Positions 14,724 to 23,200 of a DNA stretch of 26,904 nt are shown piece by piece. Position 1 is the stretch's first letter. Each line of letters starts with the position of its first letter. Both the position numbers and the translations under genes were made by a program. Under the pieces are notes generated by a model. It was not told where the DNA came from and ran no database searches. It was given only the letters and a program-made list of their open reading frames with translations. Source of the stretch: an uncultured Clostridia bacterium (GTDB lineage Bacteria > Bacillota > Clostridia > TANB77 > CAG-508). The DNA lies in NCBI GenBank assembly GCA_934122125.1, contig CAKOVW010000014.1, forward strand, positions 1-26,904. The letters are read 5' to 3'.

Positions 14724-14900
14724 CTAATTATTCTCTTCGCAAGGTGCTCCAACTGGGCAAACACCTTCGCATGTTCCGCATGAGATACATGCGTCTTTGT
14801 TTATTACATATTTATCTTCACCTTGTGAAATGCAAGATACTGGGCAACTTGCAGCACATGCTCCACAGCTGATACATTTATCTGTAATTTTATATGCCAT
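14724..14900 (-). CDS. 2[4Fe-4S] ferredoxin
   Basis: This 58-residue electron carrier belongs to the clostridial ferredoxin type. Cys9, 12, 15 and 19 (CISCGACAASCP) and Cys38, 41, 44 and 48 (CISCGTCEGVCP) form the two cluster motifs; additional Cys23 and Cys54 are present. The ATG at 14898-14900 follows GAGGTGG. It is the last gene of the walR-walK-lepB-holB-ricT run, 33 bp after ricT. It is a likely partner for pyruvate:ferredoxin oxidoreductase or other redox enzymes. Its place beside the Fe-S protein RicT may be functional or only syntenic. Confidence 0.95.
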   Translation of the reverse strand: MAYKITDKCISCGACAASCPVSCISQGEDKYVINKDACISCGTCEGVCPVGAPCEENN

Positions 14901-14933
14901 TTATTTCACCACCTCTCATTTTTATATCTTTTA

Positions 14934-15857
14934 TTAAATATCATCATCATCTATTTTTGATTTTTGATCTAATTTTTCTAGCTTTTCTAATTCTGCCAAT
15001 TCTTTTGCATGCTCTTTTTCTTCTGGATCTTCTTCTTCTTTTCCAATATTTTTTATTATTTTTACTTCAGATGCAGGATACCTTTTGTAGAATGTATCAT
15101 CTCCATCCTTAAATTTTACACGAATTATTTCTCTTAAAGTTTGTATTGAGTCAACTATTCCTTCCCCATCTTCTGTTTTTACTATTGCTCCTATCTTTGG
15201 AAGTCTTTTTAATTTATCTTCATATACATCTTGCTCATACTTTAAGCAGCACATAAGTCTTCCACAATTTCCTGATATTTTAGATGGATTTAATGAAACA
15301 TTTTGCTCTTTTGCCATTTTTATAGATACTGCTTCAAAGTTATCTAAAAATGAGCAACAGCAAAGTTCTCTACCGCATACACCATTTCCGCCTATTTTTC
15401 TAACTTCATCTCTTACTCCAATTTGTCTTAGTTCAATTCTTGTTCTAAAAATGGCAGCCAAATCTTTTACCAACTCTCTAAAATCTATTCTTCCATCTGC
15501 TGTAAAGAAAAATATAATTTTACTATTGTCAAATTTATATTCAACCTCTGTTAAATTCATGTCTAGATTATATTTTTTTATTTTTTCTTCAGCTATTTTA
15601 AATGCTTCTTTTTCTTTTTTTCTGTTTGCTTCATCAATTTGTATATCTTTTGGTGTTGCTATACGAATTACTTTTTTTAAAGGTGCTGTCAAACTTGATT
15701 CTGACATTTCTCTAACGCCTGTAGTAACCTCTCCAATTTCTTGTCCTTGGCTAGTTTCCACTATTACCTTTTGTCCTTTTTCTATATTTAATTTGTCTGG
15801 ATCAAAAAAATATACTTTTCCTGGCTTTCTAAATCTAACCCCTACTATTTTTTTCAA
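14934..15857 (-). CDS. ricT: RicT (YaaT) PSP1-domain protein
   Basis: This 307-residue protein is the ortholog of Bacillus subtilis RicT/YaaT, a member of the Ric (Y) complex with RicA and RicF that works with RNase Y in mRNA maturation and binds [4Fe-4S] clusters. The cysteines are retained: Cys161, Cys166-168 (GVCGRELCCCSF), Cys198 and Cys203-204 (GNCGRLMCCLKYE). The C-terminal 40 residues are Glu/Lys/Asp-rich. The start is TTG at 15855-15857, overlapping the holB stop by three bases with GGGAGG upstream, so the two are translationally linked. The gene order holB-ricT is the same as in B. subtilis. Confidence 0.95.
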   Translation of the reverse strand: MKKIVGVRFRKPGKVYFFDPDKLNIEKGQKVIVETSQGQEIGEVTTGVREMSESSLTAPLKKVIRIATPKDIQIDEANRKKEKEAFKIAEEKIKKYNLDMNLTEVEYKFDNSKIIFFFTADGRIDFRELVKDLAAIFRTRIELRQIGVRDEVRKIGGNGVCGRELCCCSFLDNFEAVSIKMAKEQNVSLNPSKISGNCGRLMCCLKYEQDVYEDKLKRLPKIGAIVKTEDGEGIVDSIQTLREIIRVKFKDGDDTFYKRYPASEVKIIKNIGKEEEDPEEKEHAKELAELEKLEKLDQKSKIDDDDI

Positions 15858-16759
15858 TTAACTTCCTCCCATAATTTTAGTAATAAGTTATCAATTGACA
15901 TATCATAATTAGCATTTGCTAATATTCTTTGTTTTGTATGTTCTATTATTTGTATCCCATTTATATAATTTGCTTTATGCTTATTTTTTATAGCATTATA
16001 TATAACTATTTCCATATATTCTAGCAAATCAATAATTTCATCTTTAGCTGAATATAGCACATCTGCTTTTCTCCAAATTTGTGTTATATTTTGCTTTTCT
16101 AGTATATTAATTAATTGTTCTATTTGCATATATTGTTCTTTTGAGTCATTTATTTTCAATGCTTTTCCTATACTGCCTTCACAATGTTTTAACATGTTTT
16201 CTGTAATGTTTGCATCTATACCATTTTGCTTTAAATAGTTTATTATTTTTTCTTCTGGTATTGGTTCAAAATATAGCTTCATACATCTTGACTTTATTGT
16301 TGTTAATAACTTGCTTTCATTTGAAGTCGTTAAAATAATAACTACATATTCTGGTGGTTCTTCTAAAGTTTTAAGTAAGCTATTAGCTGCCTCTCTAGTC
16401 ATTGTTTCTGCTTGTGATATTAAATATACTTTTTTACTTGAAGTTACAGGTTTTTCCTGCGCTTTTTCTTGTAAAAATCTTACTTGCTCTATTTTTATTG
16501 CTTTTCCATCTTCTGGCGCTATTTGCAAAAAATCAGGATGACTTTCACCATTAAATTCTAAACAAGATTTGCATTGATTACAAGGTTTGTCTGTTTCATT
16601 ACTGCATAATATCATTTTAGCAAATTCTTTAGCAAACAAGTCTTTTCCAACGCCCTCTTGTCCCACAAACATATAACTATGCAATACATTATTATTTTTT
16701 ACAGTTGTTTCAAGTATCTGTTTTATTTTTTCATTTCCTATTAAATTTTCAAAAGACAT
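15854..16759 (-). CDS. holB: DNA polymerase III delta' subunit
   Basis: This 301-residue AAA+ clamp-loader subunit helps load the beta clamp onto DNA. LIGNEKIKQIL near the N-terminus, Walker A GQEGVGK at 33-39, a zinc-binding cluster (CSNETDKPCNQCKSC), ANSLLKTLEEPP and IKSRC (the arginine-finger motif) are all in order. The ATG at 16757-16759 gives the family start MSFENLIGN; an upstream in-frame start overlaps lepB and has no support. It begins 2 bp after the lepB stop and overlaps the ricT start. Confidence 0.95.
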   Translation of the reverse strand: MSFENLIGNEKIKQILETTVKNNNVLHSYMFVGQEGVGKDLFAKEFAKMILCSNETDKPCNQCKSCLEFNGESHPDFLQIAPEDGKAIKIEQVRFLQEKAQEKPVTSSKKVYLISQAETMTREAANSLLKTLEEPPEYVVIILTTSNESKLLTTIKSRCMKLYFEPIPEEKIINYLKQNGIDANITENMLKHCEGSIGKALKINDSKEQYMQIEQLINILEKQNITQIWRKADVLYSAKDEIIDLLEYMEIVIYNAIKNKHKANYINGIQIIEHTKQRILANANYDMSIDNLLLKLWEEVN

Positions 16760-16761
16760 TT

Positions 16762-17415
16762 TTATACCTTTCCAAATAAATTTAATGGCCAAAATCTAAT
16801 CCAAACTTTGCTTTCAATTTTTTCTATTGGTATACAACCAAAAGCTCTGCAGTCTGTAGATTGACTTCTATTATCTCCCATAGCAAATATGTATCCATCT
16901 GGAACAGTAAAGTCATTAAAATAGTTATAATCTTTTGCTTCTACAGTAGTAGTTACATTTGGTTGTAAATATTCTTCTTTTAATTCTTCACCATTTATAT
17001 AAACTTTACCATTTTCAATTTTTACATGTTCTCCTGGTAATGCAATTACCCTTTTTATATAGCTTTCTTTTCCTATTTCTAGCACATAATATACAAATTT
17101 GCTCCATAGATTTGTTGGTTCTTTTTCATATTTAGCTACTGGATTTTGTATATTCACCATTTGCGAATTTACATATGTTATTGTACTAGGTGCCTCAAAA
17201 GTGATTATCTCCCCTCTTTTTGGCATTTCATTTATTGTTCTCATCCACCTATTTAAAATTAGCCTTTGACCAGGCATTAATGTTGGTTTCATTGAAACTT
17301 GGCTTACTATTGTTGGAGTTCCAACAAAATATTTAATTACAATTGCCAATACAAATGCAATTACTATGCAAAATATCCATTCTAATATATCACGTGTTTT
17401 GTCGCTAATAACCAT
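16762..17415 (-). CDS. lepB: Type I signal peptidase
   Basis: This 217-residue membrane protease removes signal peptides from exported proteins. One membrane helix is at about 13-31. SMKPTL contains catalytic Ser41, and YIKRVIALPGE contains the general base Lys121. GYIFAMGDNRSQSTD is the box near the active site, with Gln and Thr where many relatives have Asn and Leu. About 40 residues between PKRGEIITF and the Lys box form an insertion (77-118), longer than in minimal SipS-type enzymes. It is cotranscribed with walK, 19 bp upstream, and holB, 2 bp downstream. Confidence 0.93.
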   Translation of the reverse strand: MVISDKTRDILEWIFCIVIAFVLAIVIKYFVGTPTIVSQVSMKPTLMPGQRLILNRWMRTINEMPKRGEIITFEAPSTITYVNSQMVNIQNPVAKYEKEPTNLWSKFVYYVLEIGKESYIKRVIALPGEHVKIENGKVYINGEELKEEYLQPNVTTTVEAKDYNYFNDFTVPDGYIFAMGDNRSQSTDCRAFGCIPIEKIESKVWIRFWPLNLFGKV

Positions 17416-17434
17416 TATGTCTTTTACCTTCTTT

Positions 17435-18868
17435 CTATTTTTTATACACTGGTATTCTAATTACTACTTCAGTACCTTTTCCAGCTTCACTTTTTATATC
17501 AATACTTCCATTATTTTGTTCTATAATCTCTTTAGCAATTGGAAGTCCAAGTCCTGTTCCTCCAAATTCTCTTGACCTTGCTTTATCTACTCTATAAAAT
17601 CTTTCAAATATTCTAGGTAAATCAGCTTCTGGAATTCCTATTCCATTGTCTATAACCTTGATATATGCGTCATTATATACAAATCCAACATATACCTTAA
17701 TTATTCCGTTTTCAGGTGTATATTTTATTGCATTAGAAATTATATTTAATATTACTCTTTCTATTCCATATTTGTCTGCATTTACTGGTGGTACATTTGC
17801 TGTTACAAAACATTCTATGTTATGATTTTTCTTTTCCACTTCAAAATGTAGCCTATCAATGCAGTTCTTAGTTAATTCGCCTAAATCAAATATAGATTCC
17901 TCTTTTGTAACTTTTTTATTGTCATATCTAGAAAGTACTAGCAAGTCTGTAACAAGCCTTGCCATTCTTCTTGCCTCTGAGCTAATAACTTCTAAAAACT
18001 TGGTTTGCATTTCTTTATCATAATCACTTTCAAGTAAAGTATCTGCATATCCCATTATTGAAGTAATAGGCGTTTTTAATTCATGTGATACATCTGCTAC
18101 AAATTCTTTTCTCATATTGTCTAATTTTACATGTTCTGTAATATCTTGAATTACTACTATTACTCCTGCTGGTTTATTATTTTCGTCTTGAAAAGGTGCA
18201 AATAATAAGTTTATGTATTTTTCGCCTATATTTAGTCTTTGCTCTGATGAAGTCCAATTTTCTAAATATACTATTTTTTCTAAGTTTATATCTGTATCTA
18301 ATTTTTTAAATATACTATTAAATGTATTTTTATTTCCATCTAAATTCAATAATTGTATTGCTGCCGGATTACTATGAATAATATTTCCATCCATATCAAA
18401 GGCAATTATTCCGTCTGTCATATGAAGTAAAATAGTTTCAATTTGTCTTTTTTGTTTAGCAACTTCATTTAAGTTTTGTTTCAACTCATTTGTCATTAAG
18501 TTAAATGCATCTGAAAGTTCTGATATTTGAGTTTGCTTTTTATCTATTTCTTTAAATTCTATTTCTTCTCCATCTGCAATTTTTTCTGCATTTTCGATTA
18601 AGTCATCTATTGGTTTTACTACTACTTTATAAATAAAATAACCAATTAATACTGTAACTATAGCTAGCACAGCAATAGCAATTATAGTAATAACTATTGT
18701 ATTTGAAATTTTATCTGCTATTACTACATTAACTACATCAGAAGTTGAATTTATTGAATTTTCAATTTCTTTTAAACTGTTTATATTAAAAAAAGTTAAT
18801 GTACCAATTATAATTATTCCTAGTATGAAAAAAATTAGAATTACTTTCGCTTGTATACTTTTTATCAT
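17435..18868 (-). CDS. walK: WalK-type sensor histidine kinase
   Basis: This 477-residue kinase pairs with WalR to control cell-wall metabolism. Membrane helices at about 7-29 and 57-80 flank an extracytoplasmic loop of only about 28 residues, so the Cache/PAS sensor domain of Bacillus WalK is absent. HAMP (about 81-133), a cytoplasmic PAS domain (about 143-245), and HisKA with His262 in VSHELKTPITS follow. The ATPase domain has the N box NIISNAIKYTP, DNGIGIP and GGTGLGLPIAKEI. It starts 22 bp after walR. YycH, YycI and YycJ genes are not adjacent; lepB follows instead. Confidence 0.92.
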   Translation of the reverse strand: MIKSIQAKVILIFFILGIIIIGTLTFFNINSLKEIENSINSTSDVVNVVIADKISNTIVITIIAIAVLAIVTVLIGYFIYKVVVKPIDDLIENAEKIADGEEIEFKEIDKKQTQISELSDAFNLMTNELKQNLNEVAKQKRQIETILLHMTDGIIAFDMDGNIIHSNPAAIQLLNLDGNKNTFNSIFKKLDTDINLEKIVYLENWTSSEQRLNIGEKYINLLFAPFQDENNKPAGVIVVIQDITEHVKLDNMRKEFVADVSHELKTPITSIMGYADTLLESDYDKEMQTKFLEVISSEARRMARLVTDLLVLSRYDNKKVTKEESIFDLGELTKNCIDRLHFEVEKKNHNIECFVTANVPPVNADKYGIERVILNIISNAIKYTPENGIIKVYVGFVYNDAYIKVIDNGIGIPEADLPRIFERFYRVDKARSREFGGTGLGLPIAKEIIEQNNGSIDIKSEAGKGTEVVIRIPVYKK

Positions 18869-18890
18869 CTTAAGAAATTTCCCTTCTTGA

Positions 18891-19685
18891 TTAGTTAGTT
18901 GCTAAATAGTAACCAACCCCTCTTTTGGTAATTAAAATTTTTGGAGCTGATGTATCTTTTTCAATTTTTTCTCTTATTCTTCTTACTGTAACATCTACTG
19001 TTCTAATATCTCCATAATATTCATATCCCCATACTTTTTCAAGTAATGTTTCTCTTGTTACAACTTGTCCGGGCTGATTTGCCAAGTATTTTAATACTTC
19101 AAATTCTCTTAAAGTTAAGTCAATTACTTTTCCTCTAGCTTTTACTTCAAATTTTTCAGTATTTATGCTTAGTTCTCCTACTTCTATTATAGAATTTTCT
19201 TTTTTAGGTTCATCAGAGCTTTCAGCAGATTGAACTTTTACTTCTGCTTTTCTTAAATTTGCTTTTACTCTTGCCATTAATTCTCTAACACTAAATGGCT
19301 TTGTTATATAGTCGTCTGCCCCTAACTCTAGACCTAGTATCTTGTCAATTTCTTCGTCTTTTGCAGATAATATTAAAATAGGCACATTTAAAGTATGTCT
19401 TAGCTTTTTACATACTGTTAATCCATCAATTTTTGGAAGCATAATATCCAACAAAATTAAATCTGGTCTTTTTTCTGTTGCAATTCTTATTGCCTCTTCT
19501 CCATCATTTGCCTCTAAAGTAGTATAGCCTTCCTTTTGTAAATTGTATGTTAAAATATCTACTATTGGTTTTTCATCATCTACTACTAAAATTGTTTTTT
19601 TAGTTTCCTCTCCATTGCTTAATTCCGTAGAATTTTTTTCTATAAAATTTGTTTTCTCTTCAAAATTTTCTTTTTTATTTTCCAC
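18891..19685 (-). CDS. walR: WalR-type response regulator
   Basis: This 264-residue OmpR-family regulator has a receiver domain with acidic pair Asp36-Asp37, phosphoacceptor Asp80 (LILLDIMLP), Ser107 and Lys129 (YITKPFS), and a C-terminal winged helix with TVDVTVRRIREKIE and RGVGYYL. VVDDEKPIVDIL and LRKEG-like positions match WalR well. The GTG at 19683-19685 follows AGGTAGGG; no other in-frame start exists before the receiver. This adds a charged N-terminal extension of about 28 residues not found in the B. subtilis protein. The linker between domains is also long and Glu/Ser-rich. First gene of a six-gene operon. Confidence 0.93.
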   Translation of the reverse strand: MENKKENFEEKTNFIEKNSTELSNGEETKKTILVVDDEKPIVDILTYNLQKEGYTTLEANDGEEAIRIATEKRPDLILLDIMLPKIDGLTVCKKLRHTLNVPILILSAKDEEIDKILGLELGADDYITKPFSVRELMARVKANLRKAEVKVQSAESSDEPKKENSIIEVGELSINTEKFEVKARGKVIDLTLREFEVLKYLANQPGQVVTRETLLEKVWGYEYYGDIRTVDVTVRRIREKIEKDTSAPKILITKRGVGYYLATN

Positions 19686-19734
19686 AAAAAGCCCTACCTT
19701 TCTTATTTTTAAGACTTATAATTCTGATACTATA

Positions 19735-19763
19735 TTTATATCATAATAACTGATTTTGTACAA
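19735..19763 (-). promoter_or_regulatory. Candidate promoter of the walR operon
   Basis: On the minus strand TTGTAC (19758-19763) and TATAAA (19735-19740) are 17 bp apart, about 50 bp upstream of the walR start. Confidence 0.5.
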
Positions 19764-19821
19764 GTTTTTTTAAATAATTTTGTCATATTTTTGAAATATT
19801 TTTGAAACGTTTTTGTAACAC

Positions 19822-19853
19822 AAAAATAGGACTACTTTCGTAGTCCTATTTTT
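19822..19853. terminator. Intrinsic terminator after the small membrane-protein gene
   Basis: A 14-bp perfect stem (19822-19835 with 19840-19853) has a TTTC loop; the distal arm on the minus strand ends in TTTTT. It ends 3 bp from the stop codon of the small gene, and isolates that gene from walR. Confidence 0.88.
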
Positions 19854-19855
19854 GC

Positions 19856-20113
19856 TTAGTTTTTTCCCTTTTCTACTTTTTTAATAATGCGAGTATAGGT
19901 TTTGTGGAACAGCTGTGCAAGTCCATACAGAGCGAACATGCCGCCGATGAAAGGACCAACATATGCCCAAAAATACATCAGGCCATTTTCCTGAAACCCA
20001 AAGCCAAAGGGAAGAACTTTGTTGAAATGAGATACACAAAAGTGTATTCCCAGAATCAAGCTCAGCAGTCCGATGAGCTTGTGCATGAGGAAATCAATAG
20101 TAGTCTTTTTCAT
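19856..20113 (-). CDS. Small two-helix membrane protein, atypical composition
   Basis: This 85-residue protein has predicted membrane helices at about 12-31 and 46-70 and a basic C-terminus (KTYTRIIKKVEKGKN). AGAGG lies upstream of the ATG. I do not recognise the family. WAYVGPFIGGMFALYG loosely recalls the last helix of aquaporin-type channels, but NPA motifs are absent and I do not rely on this. Hand count of 19921-20100 gives 79 G/C of 180 (44%), against about 28% for a neighbouring line in walK. With its own promoter and terminator, this suggests acquisition by transfer. Confidence 0.75.
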   Translation of the reverse strand: MKKTTIDFLMHKLIGLLSLILGIHFCVSHFNKVLPFGFGFQENGLMYFWAYVGPFIGGMFALYGLAQLFHKTYTRIIKKVEKGKN

Positions 20114-20166
20114 AGTGTAAAACCTCTTTTGTAATAAATTTAGCTACTTGAGCTATAATTATATTA

Positions 20167-20195
20167 ATTATACCATTTTTTATTGTATAAAGCAA
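20167..20195 (-). promoter_or_regulatory. Promoter of the small membrane-protein gene
   Basis: On the minus strand TTGCTT (20190-20195) and TATAAT (20167-20172) are 17 bp apart, about 54 bp upstream of the start codon. It lies immediately after the glucan synthase stop codon, in AT-rich sequence like the host, not like the gene. Confidence 0.7.
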
Positions 20196-20201
20196 ATTTG
20201 T

Positions 20202-23200
20202 TTACATAAGTGTATCTATTTTATACACTCCACCTGCAGAATTTAGCTCAATTTTCTTGTCTGGTATTTCTTGTCCATTTAGTTTAAAACTTTCTACTGT
20301 GTTATTTTTACCATTTGGATTGCTTACATGAATGTTATATACAGAGTTTCCGTGTTTATATTTTATGCTATATTCTTTCCAGTCGCTTGGTATACATGGC
20401 TGTATACTTAGGTATCCATTTTCTATGTGTAAGCCTAATAAATACTTAATACCTGCTTCGTACATCCAACTACTTGAGCCCGTGTACCATGTCCAACCAC
20501 CTCGTCCTGCTAAATTCTTTTGAGTATACACATCTGCACTAATTACATATGGTTCTACTTTATACTTGTTTGCCGCTTCTTTCGTTCTACTATGCTCAAT
20601 TGGGTTTATCATTCTATAATATTCCCCTGCTTTATCTCCAAAGCCTAGCAAACTGAATGCAATTATAGACCAAATGGCTCCATGTGTGTATTGTCCTCCA
20701 TTTTCTCTAGTTCCTGGTACATAACTACTAATATAGCCCGGTTTTAGTATTCCTTTGTCAAATGGTGGGTCTAGTAATTTTATCACTCCATTTTCTTTAT
20801 CTATTAAGTGATTTTCTAAACTTTCCATTGATATATATTTCTTGTCATTATCTCCTGCTCCTGATATTACAGACCAGCTTTGTGCAATTGAGTCTATTCT
20901 ACATTCCTCGTTTTGCATACTTCCTAAAACATTTCCGTCATCCATAAATGCTCTTCTAAACCATCTGCCGTCCCATCCACTAGCATTTAATGCTCTCTTT
21001 AATTTTTCTGTTACTTCTTCATATTTTTTTGCTAAGTCTGGTTCATTCTTTTCTATACACATTGGAATAAATTTTTTCAAAACATCGTACATGAAAAATC
21101 CCAACCATACACTCTCACCTTTACCTTTATTTCCTACTGTACTAAATCCGTCATTCCAGTCTCCTGAACCTATTTTAGGTAAGCCATTTTCTCCAAAGTC
21201 TAAAGATATTTCTATTGCTTTTTTGCAATGTTCATAAATGCTTTCTGTTAATTCTGTCTGCTCATATCTATCATACTTTTCGTCGACTCCTGTTTCAAGT
21301 ATAGCACCCGTTAGATATGGTGTTTGAGTATCTAGTATTTGCTTATCTCCTGTAAATGATATATAATCTTCTACCAAATATACTAGCCATAATCTGTCGT
21401 CTGTAAACCTTGTGCGTATACCTCTAGTCGTTTCTTCATGCCACCAGTGTTCTACATCTCCTTCTATAAATTGATGTGCACTGTGTTTTATTATTTGCTG
21501 TTTTGTAAATTCTGGATCAACATATTTTAGTGCAATTGTATCTTGAAGTTGGTCCCTAAATCCATATGCTCCACCAGATTGATAATATCCTGTTCTTCCT
21601 AATAGCCTTGATGTTATAGTTTGGTAAATCAACCAACTATTTAATAAAATATTTGTAGATTCCAATGGTGTACTTACTTGTAGATTATCTGTTATACTCC
21701 TCCAGTAATTTTTAGTTTTTTCATATTCTTCTTTTACTTTGCTCAAATTGCAATACTTGTATGCTATATCTTGGCACTCTAGAATAGTTTTACCCACACC
21801 TAGTGTAAATACAATTTCTTTGCTTTCTAGTGCTTCTAGTTCTACTTCACATTGAATAGCAATTATTCCATTTTGCCATAAACTGTTTGAATTATCTAAT
21901 TTTATTTGGCGTATTCCATCTGGATTTGCTAAACCTCCATTGCCCACAAAATTTTGCTTACTTCCAGTATATGATGTTATTTTTTCGCTACTTGATACAA
22001 ATAAATATTGTGAAAATGTTTCTTCTTCGGTAGTATTTTTCATACAAATCACATTTGAATTTGGTATAAATTCTAAAGTACAATATCCATTTGATTTTAA
22101 CTCATCTTCTTCTAACACTGGTTTTATATAATACACAAGTTTTAGTTTTTTCTTTTTTAGTCCATTGTTTTCAAGTTTTAGAGTTTGCACTTTTATATTA
22201 TCTTCCATTGGAATATACATTTCTAAATTTTGACTTATTTCATCACTTTGATGGCGATATTTCGCATATCCTAATCCATATGTGATATAGTAGTCATTAT
22301 CATCTGGACATGGGTTTAAGCCCATCGACCACACTTTTTTACTTTCTTCATTTTGCAAATATATTATTTCTGACGGTACATCTTGTACTGGTAAGTTGCT
22401 CCAAGCTGTTAATCTATTTAGTCTGCTATTTTTATACCAAGTATAACCTCCCATTCCTTCTGTTACTAAAGTTCCAAATTGCTTGTTAGTTAATATATGG
22501 CTCCATACCGTTGGCAACTTTTCATCTTTATTTACACGAATTGTATATTCTTTTCCGTCTTGCGAAAATCCACCATAATCATTTAGATATTTTAGCTCTG
22601 TTAACTTTTCTCTTTTAGCTGGTATAGTTTCTACCATTCTTGGTGTTTCTTCAAATGGTATATCTTTTATACTATCTAGATATTCATCTTCTAGTTCTTT
22701 TAAATACCTATATATATTACCATAACTTGCATTTAAAGTTAGGTTTGCACGATACTCAAAAAAGTTTATCTCATCTTGTGATAAATTTTCTAATACAAAA
22801 ATTCCACCTTTTATATTTTGCAAATATGATAAATTCTCATTTGAAATACTGTTATATATTTCTTCTCTTAAATTTCCGTCATAACTGTATTTTTCTTGAT
22901 TTATAATTATCAAATCTACTAATATATTTTTCACTCTAAAATAGTTATAGGCTTTTAAAGTTTCTTCTAAAGTTTCTATTTCGTCTTTTTCTTTTATCTT
23001 TAATAACAATATAGGCAAATCTCCTGAAATTCCATACTGCCACAACCTGCTTACAGGTGCTTCCATACTGCTACAAGTTAATGTTTTTAGTGGATTATTA
23101 TATAGCAAATATCCTAACATTTTTTGATATAGCTCAGTTTGTTTTGCATTTACTCCTAAATATTTATTTTCTGCTTCTTTACTAGCTCTCGCAAGTTCAA

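Noticed and set aside
14571..14730. Small frames on the plus strand opposite the ferredoxin
   Set aside because: They are shadows. The minus-strand frame has eight correctly spaced cluster cysteines and a ribosome site.
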